This document shows positions 1 to 9,656 of a DNA stretch of 33,899 nt, piece after piece. The first letter of the stretch is position 1, and each line of letters starts with the position of its first letter. Source of the stretch: Bimuria novae-zelandiae CBS 107.79 (Eukaryota > Ascomycota > Dothideomycetes > Pleosporales > Didymosphaeriaceae); contig ML976658.1 in assembly GCA_010015655.1 (NCBI GenBank), positions 492,112 to 526,010 of the forward strand, read 5' to 3'. Position numbers and translations under genes: made by a program. The notes below the pieces were generated by a model. It saw nothing but the letters and a program-made list of their open reading frames with translations. It was not told the origin of the DNA and made no database searches.

Positions 1-156
1 AGAAAGGCCTCTCAGTCATCTCTACAGAGCAGAAAGCGTCAGAAACGTGGTGTTGATGCTACAGATGTTGGGGAGGCCTCAGAGGGCGCATCTGCTGCCC
101 CAACCAAATCTACACGCAGCGGCCGCGACGTCAAGCTTCCTGATAGATATAAATAG
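1..156 (+). pseudogene. C-terminal tail of a truncated reading frame, possibly a transposase
   Basis: Frame 1 is open from the window edge to a TAG at 154-156, giving 51 residues of a charged, low-complexity tail that ends in TRSGRDVKLPDRYK. Tails of the type 'RSGR...P.R' are common at the C-termini of fungal transposon proteins, which is the only basis for the suggestion. The start lies outside the window. The frame ends about 150 bp before a terminal repeat shared with the pogo-like element at 2055-4162, so it may belong to the same class of element. It is not AT-biased, unlike the neighbouring degraded elements. It could equally be the end of a host gene. Confidence 0.4.
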
Positions 157-308
157 TGAAAATCAATCGCAAGGATCTATATAGTAATCAACTAGAAAAT
201 CTTATAATAATACTACCTGTGGGTGGCTCTATTGCCTTATTGCTGATAGAGCTGTTCTGGTGTTCGGCGATCGTTACGCGAATCCGATCGTTACGCGCAC
301 GGACACGT
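1..308. mobile_element. Right end of a TA-flanked (Tc1/mariner-pogo type) DNA transposon
   Basis: Bases about 264-308 are a diverged copy of the right end of the 2055-4162 element. Both have a tandem subterminal repeat (a CGATCGTTACGCGA-like unit here, CGGGCGTTGCGCGA-like there) followed by GCGCAC.GACACG, and then a TA dinucleotide (309-310). Most differences are transitions. The left end is outside the window. The terminal base differs from the other element (T for G), so the exact edge is uncertain by a base or two. Confidence 0.55.
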
Positions 309-431
309 TATAGGGTTATAACAACTTCTCAATAGCTATAGTGTAGCTGTAACGATGCGCTTATCGCAAGCTTCTCTAACTGCGCTACGGTTTCAGTAAG
401 GATGATAACTTACCGTCGCTTCAATGTAAAA

Positions 432-613
432 TGTAACGGTTTGTACAAGGGCTTGAGATGATCCTGTCACGCTACAAGTCTCATCTAATGTGGCAGACAG
501 GGAGCTCCCCAACACATCTCATGCATACTCATCATGTACAAGTAGCGTAGTCTATACAACCTAATATAATAAGTATTACCTTAACTTTCGCTTTGCACCT
601 AAAAACTGCTACA
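432..613 (+). repeat. Left 182-bp LTR-like direct repeat
   Basis: It aligns without gaps to 4173-4354. The roughly 14 differences I counted are all transitions. Most have T or A in this copy where the other has C or G (for example CTAATATAAT here and CTAATACAAC there), as expected if this copy was hit harder by RIP. Confidence 0.7.
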
Positions 614-809
614 GTTATAAGCCTAAATTATAATAAGGTCTTACTTACTTAAATTACCCGCCTACTTATATATAAAGTAGAGTAACCCACAAGCGCGATA
701 ACTACTAAGTCAGACCTAACTATTACTTAGGTAATAATTATCTTTAGTTAATTAAAGAATTAGTATAAGTAACTATTTATTTATAAAAATATAGCGTAAA
801 AGTGTCAGA

Positions 810-839
810 TTGTACTATTAGTGATAGTACAATATCACT
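810..839. repeat. Two overlapping hairpins
   Basis: TTGTACTAT (810-818) and ATAGTACAA (824-832) form a perfect 9-bp stem with a 5-base loop. AGTGATA (820-826) pairs with TATCACT (833-839). The two hairpins overlap and are mutually exclusive. They sit at the edge of a short island (about 835-990) that is less AT-rich than its surroundings. Function unknown. Confidence 0.5.
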
Positions 840-1095
840 CTGATCCTCACTATGAGACAGGGTGATCCATCATGAGTCGGAATAGGATAAGATGATAGGT
901 GTATGGCTTAGCGAGGTGCACCGCTATAGGATGTGGCTAGGGCACACTTATCTAAGGCATTTTACTACTCAGTAACCTTGGTCGAAAAACAATTAATCAA
1001 TAAACAAGTCACCTCAACACTGTTTTTATTAGACATTTATTAGAAATTAACCTAAAATTTAACAAAAAGAATTAACTTTAAAAGTACGTTAACCT

Positions 1096-1506
1096 AGGCT
1101 GGTAAATAGGTTAAGGGTTACTAAGCTTAGGTTAGGGTTAGGTTAGGATCGCATAGACGGGTCGCATAGACATTAGGTTAGAGTTAAGTTAGGATTAGGG
1201 TTACATAGACATTAGATTAAGGTTAGGTTAAGTTAAAGTTATACTAACTATATTAGGTTAGGCCTAATATTTAGTATATAGAGGATTTCTTAGGGTTACT
1301 AATAATTTAATTATAATAGCTATTTATTATAATAATAATTCCTAGTAACGCTTAAGCCTCTAATACTTTTATAAAAAAAAGTTATACTTCCTCGTTCTAT
1401 ATTAATACTAAAATATTAAGTTAGTGTTACGTTAAGGTTAGGTTAGGGTTAGGTTCTTATGTAATATAACCTAACCCTAACTTAACTCTGACCCATTTAC
1501 CAGCCT
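1096..1506. mobile_element. 411-bp MITE with 12-bp TIRs and a 10-bp target duplication
   Basis: The ends are a perfect inverted repeat AGGCTGGTAAAT / ATTTACCAGCCT, extended imperfectly inward with transition differences. The element is flanked by identical 10-bp direct repeats ACGTTAACCT (1086-1095 and 1507-1516). A 9-11 bp duplication is typical of Mutator-like (MULE) transposition, so a MULE-derived MITE is the natural reading. The interior holds many TTAGG/TTAGGG-like units on one side and CCTAACCC on the other, so it resembles degenerate telomere repeats although it is interstitial. No coding capacity. Confidence 0.75.
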
Positions 1507-2054
1507 ACGTTAACCTTATTAAGTAACTAATTTATACTTAATTCTAGTTTAAATACGTATATTATTAATATAGAGTCCTAGCCTAAATAGATAAGAGAGT
1601 ACGAGGCTAGTGCTAATAACTTTATAAAAGTAAAAATAGGCTATATTAAGATTATTATATAGGGTAGTATAAAGCTAACCGTAAAGATACCTAGAGGTCT
1701 ATTAGTTATTATTTTACAATATATTATCTTAGTAAAGACTTTTTAATAAGTCTTATAGGCCTAGCACGCTATCGCTTAAGTTAGATTTGCTTTAACTTAA
1801 AATAAGATTTACTATATAAGGTTAGTAAAAATACTATAATTCCTTAATTAGAGTATAATAATAATTACTAGCTAGTTAACGCTAATACTACCCATTTACA
1901 AAGCCTAAGCAAGATGTCTACTAATAGTATAATTAAGATACTACCTTATTAAAAGCATGCTAAGTTCGTAAGGTAGCTTTATATTATAGATCTATGCTAT
2001 CGACTTTGAAACACAGCATAGATCATCCTTTCGTCACCGGCTAACTACAGGATA

Positions 2055-4162
2055 CCGTGTCTGTGCGCGCAACGCCCGACCTGGCAGTATATTAGCAATT
2101 GCAAACATAAAGCTCTACAGATACGTAAAAAATATATTATTACCAGATATTTTGTTAGAGTACTCTTTATATTTATGAGATAATTTTATCTTATATATAC
2201 TATTTTATCTAATTTATAGGGTAGCCGCGAAAGTTAATTATAATAAGTTATATAGCTAAAGTAATATTAAATAACGTACTAGCTATAGTAGCCCTAGCAC
2301 GCTATATATACTTTTAATTTTTAATTACTAGCTTGAAACCCTTTTTATTGTCTTTTTGAATCATTTATAATGCTTTTTAAGTGTTATAAGCTTTTTTTGT
2401 ATTATTTTTAATTACGCGTTTAGCCTTTTTAGTAGCTAGCTTAGCTAGCTCCTTTTTAAGTACTAATTTAGGTACTTTTTTTATACGCTTTTTACTCTTC
2501 AGCTTTTCCTTAAGTAGCTTATTATAATATTAACGTTACTTTTTATCAGCTTTTATAAGCTCCTCTTAATGCTTAAGATCCTTAAATACCTTATATTTTA
2601 CTTCTACCTCCTTCTATGCACGTGGTGACTAGAAAATAGTACCTCTATAGTACTCCTCGTATTACTGCAAAGGCAGAACTCTCCTCTTTATAAAGGGCTT
2701 CTTTTTCTCCCTTAGGACATCCTTTACGTCCTCTAATTTATAGTAGATAAGCTTACTCTAAGCTACTAGGTAGTAGAGGATACGGAAAACCTTTTTTAAC
2801 TTATAAAAGTATATATCCTTTGCAGATATGCGTACTAGCGTTTCCACTTTAGGCTAGTCCTCCCTAGAGTAATATAAAGCTAACGTCTTAAATAACTAAA
2901 AGCTATTTATTGTTGATATTCTAAATCTTTAAAGTATTTTTTTTAACTTAAGTAGCGATATGCTCGTAGCTTTAAATAAGCTAATAACTAACTTTTAAGT
3001 AAATATATTTAACTAGGTAGCCTAAAATATTAAGAAGAAATCTTCTTTTTTAATAAATTTTTTTCTAAATATTATGTAAAGGCAATTTATAAGTACCTAA
3101 AAGTAATTTATTACTAAGAGACTAAAGCTAACTATATCTAATAGCTAAAGAGTATAAGTAAATATAAAGGAAATATACATAGTAGTATCTTATTATTATT
3201 ATAGAAACTAATAAAATCTATCATTACATAGCTATTATTATTATTTATTATTAATAATTACCATCTCCTTCGTGTTTTAGATTTAGTGTAATAATTAAAT
3301 ACTTACTTAAGCTATGTAAGGCTATTATTATTATTTATTTAACCTACAGATAAAGTAATAAAATAGACTTAATAAGTTCTTAAGTAAATATTTTTAACCT
3401 AACTAGCCTATACATCTCCTTTCTTTCCTAAATATATAAGAAATAGTAGTAATAGATTCTTATTAGCGTAAATTAACGCTAGTACTATTACCTAGTTATA
3501 AAATCTTTTTTAAAAAGCTAAATTAACATGTTTATATTTATATATATCTTTATTAAAGACTCTTTTTAACTTGCTAATTACTCTAATTACAAAACTTTTA
3601 TCTATATTATACGTTTCTAATACCTATATATTATATTCAGATATTGCATATTACAAAAGGTTAAAATATAGGCTATATTTAGTAACTAAATTAGCATTAT
3701 AATATATAGAGTTTATTATTAGCGTCTATTAAGATATAAGCTTATTTTTATTATAGTTAATAAAACGCGTAACTTAGCTTTTGGAAACGTTCTTAGTAGC
3801 TAATTAAGATGCGAAATTTTATATTATAAATCTTATAGATAGTAGGCATTACTTAGTAAGCTCTTTTAAATACCTTATAAGCTTAGCTTCTTAGTATTAG
3901 CTAAGTATATACTAGTTAGAGTCTTTAGTAACGCGTAGGGGCTATACGTGTTAATATTAGTGTAATAAAATTATATAATTAACGCTATATATTCCTACTA
4001 CTTTTAAATATTTAAATTTTTCGCCTAAAGCTAGGCTATTAATATATGCAATTGCTTCGTCAATAGCTAGCATAGTGGTGGAGTTATGTGATGTGGAAGA
4101 TATGTGCAAAATGGCTGGGGTCGGGCGTTGCGCGAAGTCGGGCGTTGCGCGCACAGACACGG
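2055..4162 (-). mobile_element. 2.1-kb pogo/Fot1-like Tc1-mariner transposon, RIP-degraded
   Basis: The termini are a perfect 26-bp inverted repeat beginning CCGTGTCTGTGCGCGCAACG (2055-2080 against 4137-4162). TA dinucleotides at 2053-2054 and 4163-4164 are the standard Tc1/mariner target duplication. The right end carries a second tandem copy of the subterminal GCGCAACGCCCGAC unit that the left end lacks. The GC-rich ends are intact while the body is extremely AT-rich, the usual appearance of a RIP-mutated element. The minus strand encodes the remains of a transposase. The element sits about 10 bp inside the right LTR-like repeat of the 432-4354 element. Confidence 0.8.
2330..4073 (-). pseudogene. 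Decayed pogo/Fot1-like (DDE) transposase
   Basis: Reading the minus strand, an N-terminus starting MLAIDEAIAYINSLALGEKF (ATG at 4071-4073) resembles the helix-turn-helix start of fungal pogo-type transposases. Near the C-terminus, about 2600-2680, the frame reads YEEYYRGTIF, stop, SPRA, stop, KEVEVKY. This matches the family's conserved 'G.VFWSP...' segment followed by a Lys/Glu-rich coiled tail (about 2340-2580). The stops are TAA/TAG at places where Gln or Trp is expected, consistent with C-to-T RIP. The catalytic core between the two ends is too mutated to read by eye. Non-functional. Confidence 0.65.
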
Positions 4163-4172
4163 TAAGGGGGTG

Positions 4173-4354
4173 TGTAATGGTTTGTACAAGGGCTTGAGAT
4201 GATCCTGTCACGCTACAAGTCTCATCTAATGTGGCAAACAGGGAGCTCCCCAACACATCTCATGCATACTCATCATGTACAAGTAGCGCAACCTGTACAA
4301 CCTAATACAACAAGTATTACCTCGACTTTCGCTTTGCACCTGAAAACCGCTACA
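4173..4354 (+). repeat. Right 182-bp LTR-like direct repeat
   Basis: Less mutated partner of 432-613. It keeps C and G at most positions where the left copy has T and A. It is preceded directly by the purine tract AAGGGGGTG. This sequence also marks the right boundary of the transposon nest. Confidence 0.7.
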
Positions 4355-4746
4355 AAAAATTTTGCGATCTAATACTTGCAATAATGGTCGAGACCTTGTA
4401 TAGTACGCCTTGCTCGAAGGAAAGGCTATGAATGAAGCAGCAGAGCAGTTGGGCAGAAGCAACACTAACCCGAAGGTTTTGCTTAGTTCTGCGGCTTCAC
4501 TGTTGCGTTTGTAGTGGCTTTCCCTCACCTGGCCCAAGTATCGGTTAGACACCTGCATTGAAGGAATTGAGGTTGAACGCGCGTCGATTATCCATGGTGG
4601 TCACAGTGCTGTGCCTTCACTCTTGCGTTGGCTCGCACCTTCTTGAGGACTGTGACCTGCGCCTGCTCTTCCCTTTGCATTGCCCTTAATCACTGCTTAA
4701 CCACACATAAATGCTGGATGTTATCAATATTTTGATACCATACACC
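4355..4746. other. Intergenic, upstream of the SGNH hydrolase gene
   Basis: The composition returns to that of unique DNA right after the LTR-like repeat. No reading frame here looks like a gene. The stretch presumably contains the promoter of the hydrolase gene, which therefore has less than 400 bp between it and the transposon nest. Confidence 0.5.
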
Positions 4747-5868
4747 ATGCTTCAAGCAATGAACCTTTACATGCTGTTAGCCACTTTTATGCTGACCCTC
4801 GCGGGCGCAGATTCTCCCTCCAGTCTCGACGAAAAGCGCAGCAACGACCCCATAGTGCCTGACCACCCCGGCTTTCCGCTACACATTCTCCCTCTAGGTG
4901 CTTCAATTACATGGGGTCAGCAGTCCACCGACGGCAATGGGTACCGCGAGCACCTTCGCAATCTGCTGCAAGAGCGCAGCACGGTTGTGGACATGGTAGG
5001 ATCGGTGCAATCCGGACAAATGGGGGACAACGTAAGACTTTCGAGCATTTTCTTTACAAGTTACAGTGCTGATGTCCTTGAACAGAATAACGAAGGCCAT
5101 CCGGGCGCGCGACTCCACCAGGTGGCGAGATATGCCAAGGTCGGCCGCGTTTTCAAACCGAATCTGATACTTATCAAGTATGTCTCCAGCCCGAAATGAG
5201 TATACTCTGCTGACAAGCCTAGTGCCGGCACCAATGACGTTGTCAAAGAGGATCCGGAATATCCCATCGAGAAGATTGGCGAACGTATGGACGCCCTTGT
5301 GGGACAGCTCTTCGAGGAGAATCCGGGTGTCACTATCATCCTCTCGACACTCCTCGTCAACGGTCATGACGATGCAGACAAACGTATCCGCGAGATTGTA
5401 AACCCACAGTACAACGACATCGTCAAGTTTCGACAACAGAAGATGCAGCGCATCTTGCTGGCGGACCTGTACTCTGCGTGCAAGGTTGTGGACTTGGTCG
5501 ACGGAACGCACCCTAATGACGAGGGATACAAGAAGGTTGCTGAAGCTTGGCTGAAGGCTATACAACAAGCCGGTCATGAGGGGCTGCTAGTGGAGCCTCG
5601 GCATGTTGTTTCGCCCGAGGATGATGCCGCTGCGGGTACCATCTCTTCTGACACACCCGAATCATCGAAGGATGCACGCTCCGCTTCTGACTATTCGGTG
5701 GAGTCTCCCGCCAGCGATGGTCAGGCTCTTCCTTCACTGGCGCCGGAGAGCAATGCGACTCGGTCGAACAAGCTCCCGCGGCTATCTTGGCAATACCTTG
5801 TCCTGAGTTTCTGCATTACTTTACGACAATATTCGGGTTGTGGAATGAGATGGTCAGCTAGCGGCTGA
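4747..5868 (+). CDS. Secreted SGNH/GDSL-type hydrolase, 3 exons
   Basis: Exons 4747-5031, 5086-5177 and 5223-5868 give about 340 residues. Intron 1 (54 bp) uses GTAAGA...CAG and intron 2 (45 bp) GTATGT...TAG; both junctions restore the frame across family motifs. Block I is LPLGASITWG (nucleophile Ser about 53), block III NAGTNDV (about 126-132, created exactly by the second splice) and block V DGTHPNDEGY with Asp 219/His 222. The family comprises esterases, lipases and carbohydrate acetyl-esterases; the substrate cannot be told. The first 22 or so residues form a signal peptide. The last 80 residues are Ser/Pro/Asp-rich and then hydrophobic, possibly a linker with a membrane or GPI-type tail. 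I chose the ATG at 4747 (CACCATGC context) over the in-frame ATG at 4711, which would add 12 residues before the signal peptide. No close partner gene. Confidence 0.85.
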
Positions 5869-6319
5869 CAAGTGGGCGTCCCTGCAGTTGAACTCCTTGG
5901 GATTTTTGTTTGCACTCACCTAGAATACTGACAATAGAGCTCATGCATGCATGAATGCAAGACTTTTCCGTTTACATACACCGCCTTCTCAAATACCACT
6001 CTTCTCGTCGCGACGGTCAGCTTGGCCAGCCCGTCACAACTTGGTCCCTGATCCACCGAAGATTCGCATGAGCACCGCATCTCGTCACGTATTATGACGG
6101 TACAGTATAGAAGCTTGGGCCACCTGCGTACGTGTGGCCCGTGCACGTGACTCACGTGATCCACAGTATATAGCTCCATAGAGTAGCTTCTCAATCAAAA
6201 CAACGATTGCCTCAACACTCTTTTTCGACGTCACACGTATGAAATATGCATGTTTGAAGTGTAAGAAAGAAATAAAAAGAGGTATTAGTAAGGATATCAT
6301 ACAACTGCAAGCAAGTTCA
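5869..6319. other. Convergent intergenic region with two CACGTG sites
   Basis: It lies between the 3' ends of two convergent genes. Two E-box-like CACGTG hexamers occur 9 bp apart at 6144-6149 and 6153-6158. Short frames on either strand look random. Nothing else is recognised. Confidence 0.4.
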
Positions 6320-7453
6320 CTACCGCCCCTTCGGCCCAATAATCCACCGCTTACTCCCATCCTCCAGCGACATATTCCTTCCCAGACCCCTACTTATCGC
6401 GTCCTGCAGCGCCTCCCTAATCTCAGCGTCCTCGAGCACCGCGGCAGCGAGACGCAGGCGAACAGGCGGACGATCGCGGTTGACGCGCCGCGAGAAGAGC
6501 GCGAGCGCATCGACGATTTCCTCGACGACGTTGGCGCTGGCTTGCGCGATGAGAGGAGCTTCTAGAGACGGGGCCGGAGAAAATTGAGAGGAAGGAGAGG
6601 ACGGAAAGCCGAGATCGGTCCAGGAAGTCAGGCGCTGCGGGATTGACGGGTCGCCTGTGAGTTCGGTGACGAAGAGGGCAGAGGAGGAGCGGCGGCGGCG
6701 CTGGGAAGATGTGAGTGACGCGATGGACTTGCAAGCTTGTGATGCAGGAGAGCGCGAGTGCGAGTTTGAGACGCTGGAGTGGCGCCGGCCCTGACTCTGG
6801 CTCTCCAAGCTCGAGAACAGCGAGCTTGTGCGCACGGGTGTGCCGATAGAGATGTAGCTCGCTCTTACAGGGTCACGCTCCATGTCTATGGCGAGATCTA
6901 AGTCGTCGTCTGACCCCTCGGTGACTTCAGTGACGCTCTCGTCGTCGGCAGCAACGAAGTCGTCGAACTCGTAAGTTTCGTTTCCGGGTTCGAGACGGGA
7001 GTCGTAAGACTGCGTCGAATACCTATTTCGGTGGTCTCTCTGTGTGCGCTGGAGATCGTGCGCAGCGATGTACTCGAAGTGGTCGTGGATGAGCTCCACC
7101 TCTTCGTTGAACTCGTCGGAGGACTCTGATGAATTGTCTTCCATGTCGAATTCATCGGCGGAGGAATTTTCCGGGGTACTTTCTTCCAGAAGGCGAGGCT
7201 TGGGTCTAGGGATGTCCACGATGGAAGTCCGGATGCGCGGGCGTTGCGGTCTGGGCTTCTTCACTTCCTGCGCCGAGACACGAGTTTCAATTGCATCGAG
7301 GTCTACCAACGATTTCGATGGGCTAGGTGATGGATTGTTTCGTGTGGTTCGTGGCTTTCGTATAGGCGTTGAGGGTTGCGCTTTGGGGGGGACGACGGCC
7401 TTCTGCTTTGCGGCTACACGGGCCGAGCGACGGGTTCCTTCGGCGTAGGCCAT
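6320..7453 (-). CDS. Hypothetical disordered basic/acidic protein, single exon
   Basis: An uninterrupted 377-codon frame with no recognised domain. The N-terminal 80 residues are rich in Arg, Lys, Pro and Ser (MAYAEGTRRSARVAAKQKA), like a nuclear or nucleic-acid-binding tail. Residues about 85-190 are strongly acidic (Glu/Asp/Ser), about 200-290 is a Ser/Arg-rich low-complexity stretch, and about 295-377 looks folded, with amphipathic helices (VVEEIVDALALFSRRVNRDR, then RLRLAAAVLEDAEIREALQD). That final part is the best candidate for a conserved fungal domain. The ATG at 7453 is the first in frame after upstream non-coding sequence. The overall design suggests a nuclear or chromatin-linked regulator, but this is inference. 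It is divergent from the gene at 8383. Confidence 0.75.
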   Translation of the reverse strand: MAYAEGTRRSARVAAKQKAVVPPKAQPSTPIRKPRTTRNNPSPSPSKSLVDLDAIETRVSAQEVKKPRPQRPRIRTSIVDIPRPKPRLLEESTPENSSADEFDMEDNSSESSDEFNEEVELIHDHFEYIAAHDLQRTQRDHRNRYSTQSYDSRLEPGNETYEFDDFVAADDESVTEVTEGSDDDLDLAIDMERDPVRASYISIGTPVRTSSLFSSLESQSQGRRHSSVSNSHSRSPASQACKSIASLTSSQRRRRSSSALFVTELTGDPSIPQRLTSWTDLGFPSSPSSQFSPAPSLEAPLIAQASANVVEEIVDALALFSRRVNRDRPPVRLRLAAAVLEDAEIREALQDAISRGLGRNMSLEDGSKRWIIGPKGR

Positions 7454-8382
7454 ATCTGTGTGCGCGAGGAGTTTGTATGATTTTTGGATCTTGAAGGACG
7501 GAGAAGAAATTCATGGTGGCGAGGTATATACTGAGCTCGTGGGTGTTCGGACAAAGAGCACTGCTCAAAGGACGGAGGCGCATAACCCCTTGTTGCGAGC
7601 GCCCGTGTGGATGCGGGAGACAAAGAAACTCGATTGACCTGTTAATGGAGCCCTATCTGTCCGCTTTGGTGTGTACTATTTTTCTCGGGGAAGACGAGCT
7701 TTGTGAATCAAGGCTTGCCTAGGATACCTGTCATATTCGATTCCATCACCATGTGAGCGCCCATCCAGGCTAGAACAGAAAAATAAATGACGCATTCAGT
7801 ATAAGAGATCGACATCCATAATCTCTATTGATAATTAACATGAATGTGGACGAAAGCGAGCGATTTACTGGTCACTGAAATGGGATAACCCCATTCGTTG
7901 GCCATTACATCCCCAAATGTAACGAGACACTAATGTTGAATGCTCGGTGTCGTTATTTTGATTTCTATCTGTCATTCTACATAGCTCCGCACTGCTCCAG
8001 CATTGGGAATACATACAGTACCCTAGGTAACCACACAGTGTGAGGGATTGCAAGTCCTATCCCGCTGATATAAAAGACGCCCGCCTCTTTAGAATTTTAA
8101 ACCATTCTCAATTCAATCAGGACAGTGGATATTATTGCTTGACTGGTTTACCATGCTCCCGGCGGGTCTGCGGTCTTTGCGACGCTGCTAAAGTGAATGC
8201 GCACGCACGTGAAGACGAGGTGCCAAGCCCTGACGTAATGTCTGCACAGCCACACGTCACCCAGGCCAGGACGCCAGGTACACCTATCCGTTCCGCAGTG
8301 GCGACTTCGAACTCAAGTACCTGTAGCACACGTCTACTACCACCCACCTAATCTCTCACGCTCCCTACCAAATTCATTCACC
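7454..8382. promoter_or_regulatory. Shared upstream region between two divergent genes
   Basis: About 930 bp separate the start codons of the minus-strand gene (7453) and the plus-strand gene (8383). A TATATA-like stretch lies near 7524-7529. A pyrimidine-rich tract (about 8350-8380) precedes the plus-strand ATG, typical of fungal transcription start regions. Frames on both strands here (for example 8040-8351) have no coding character. Confidence 0.45.
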
Positions 8383-8850
8383 ATGGACAAAGACCTCATC
8401 GCCCTCTGCGTCATGCTTGGCCTCCTTATCATCTTCCCCTTTTTTACTGTCGTCTTCACCCTCGGCTGCGTCTCCTACTCGCGCACCAAAGCCTGGGACC
8501 GCGCGCGCACACAAGCCGCCGCAAACCTCGAGTCCTCCACCACACTCCTGAACACTTCCGATGACGACGACTCCGAGTTCTACGACACCGACGACGAGAA
8601 CGAAGCCAATGAGCGCAAGGCCGAGGAGGTCCGCGACAACATGTTGACCTTTGGCCAGAAGTGGCGCAAGGAGTTTGGCAAGTGCTGGAAGGGCAAGGGC
8701 GTGGCGCAGATCCAGAAGGAGCGCGAGCGCGTGGAGAGGAAGAAGTTAGCGAAGGCGGTGGCGAAGGAGATGGAGAGGAGGGAGAGGAGGCGCGCGAGGA
8801 AGGCGGAGAGGGAGGTCCAGGAGGACGGACTCCCGCCGTATAAGCAGTAG
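8383..8850 (+). CDS. Small single-pass membrane protein with charged coiled-coil tail
   Basis: A 155-codon single-exon frame. Residues about 5-30 (DLIALCVMLGLLIIFPFFTV onward) are one strongly hydrophobic segment, so an N-terminal signal anchor or tail facing the cytosol is likely. Residues 48-75 are an acidic Ser/Asp/Glu patch. Residues about 80-150 are very rich in Lys, Arg and Glu with heptad-like spacing (QKERERVERKKLAKAVAKEM), predicting a long helix. The ATG lies in a good context (CACCATGG). I do not recognise a named family; proteins of this layout are common conserved hypotheticals in ascomycetes. An overlapping +1 frame at 8661-8843 is only a shadow of the repetitive Glu/Arg codons. 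Confidence 0.8.
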   Translation: MDKDLIALCVMLGLLIIFPFFTVVFTLGCVSYSRTKAWDRARTQAAANLESSTTLLNTSDDDDSEFYDTDDENEANERKAEEVRDNMLTFGQKWRKEFGKCWKGKGVAQIQKERERVERKKLAKAVAKEMERRERRRARKAEREVQEDGLPPYKQ

Positions 8851-9176
8851 GTGGGAGGCGTAGGATGAGGGGGAGGTTTACCTTTGGCTAAGAATGCTAT
8901 ACCCTGGGTTCGGCGTTCCTTGATGTCCAGAAAACGAACAATAAAAGACGGTTGCGCGGTGCGCTGCTGATTTCACTGCACATGCTACGATCGAAGTCGG
9001 CCTTGTGTGATGATGTGTTTGGTCATTGCGTGAATATATGAGTGTACAAGTTACAACAGCGAGCCAGCGAGTCTACCGCAGACCAACGTGGACATCCTCT
9101 CGCGTAAACCTGAAAGCTGGCTGTACAACATTACGTTAGCAATTAAAGTTTAGCTTTCATATTACCTATCCTAGTA
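8851..9176. other. Intergenic, 3' of the membrane protein gene
   Basis: A 3' flank with AATAAA at 8939-8944, a plausible polyadenylation signal for the gene ending at 8850. No gene is seen. Confidence 0.4.
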
Positions 9177-9580
9177 TTACTTATCACCATTTCCTGCTAT
9201 AAACTCCCCCAATGCGGCATGCACTAGACGTGCCAAAGACGGGTCGTAGAATTCCGTGAAGTAAGCACCAAAGACGTGACAGGTGCTTCTAATTTGTGTG
9301 AAGTTTGAAAGAAGGGATCCTACTGCCCTAACGATGTTTTAGCCATCGCTCTAAGCCGGAAAATAGTTGTTGGGTGGTTTCAGGGCTACTTTGCGCTCGA
9401 ATTCGGCTACATTACTAATGAGTAATATGAATATTATGACCGCAGACTGCGGGGAGCTTAGAACTGCATTAAGAAGTGCAAAAGTTCTCATCACGGGAAT
9501 CGAATCGTCCGTGCCTACTTCGTCATAGCGAGCAAGATCCAAGGGGAATATAATGGGTGCTACGTACGCTTTAGCTAGAA
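9177..9580 (-). pseudogene. C-terminal half of a heterotrimeric Galpha-like GTPase gene, broken
   Basis: The minus strand reads APIIFPLDLARYDEV (9565 downward), matching the Galpha segment 'AIIF...L..YD.V', then SPQSAVIIFILL and EFERKVALKPPNNYFPA, matching '..IILFLNK.D.FE.K....PL..YFPDY'. After two in-frame stops (TAG at 9351-9353, TAA nearby) come CHVFGAYFTEFYDPSLARLV and a natural TAA at 9177-9179, matching the C-terminal '.Y.HFT.A.D...R.V..A+.+.I'. The NKxD guanine-specificity motif is not preserved. The frame is lost upstream in AT-rich sequence (about 9581-9656) that leads straight into the hAT element. It is most simply the 3' part of the gene whose 5' part lies at 12790-13997. Family assignment is by eye but rests on several collinear motifs. 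Confidence 0.6.
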
Positions 9581-9656
9581 TAAAAATACTAATAAAGTAG
9601 TAAAATATAACTTACTTATAGTTTATATTCTACGCTTACGCTAATAAAAATATTTA

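Larger units (their letters stand above)
432..4354. mobile_element. Degraded small LTR-type retroelement carrying nested insertions
   Basis: Two direct repeats of exactly 182 bp (432-613 and 4173-4354) both start TGTAA and end GCTACA, that is with TG...CA ends. A purine tract AAGGGGG lies just upstream of the right copy, where a polypurine tract would be. The flanks are A-rich (AAAA on both sides), compatible with a 4-5 bp target duplication but low in information. After removing the pogo-like insertion (2055-4162) and the MITE (1096-1506), about 1 kb of internal sequence remains. It is AT-rich with no recognisable gag or pol, so the element was probably nonautonomous (TRIM/LARD-like). Most of the interior looks RIP-mutated. 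A convincing tRNA primer-binding site is not visible after the left copy. Confidence 0.6.

Noticed and set aside
1112..1490. TTAGGG-like runs as a true telomere or subtelomere end
   Set aside because: The repeats are degenerate, occur in both orientations, and lie inside a MITE with clear ends and a target duplication, with genes continuing on the right.
4903..5577. 224-codon minus-strand frame opposite the SGNH hydrolase
   Set aside because: It crosses the introns of the well-supported plus-strand gene and has no family features; antisense shadow.
8040..8351. 103-codon frame upstream of the membrane protein gene
   Set aside because: It begins without ATG, has no domain-like sequence, and lies in the promoter/5' UTR region.
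8661..8843. Second frame inside the small membrane protein gene
   Set aside because: Gly/Glu-rich shadow of the AAG/GAG/GCG codon pattern of the real gene.
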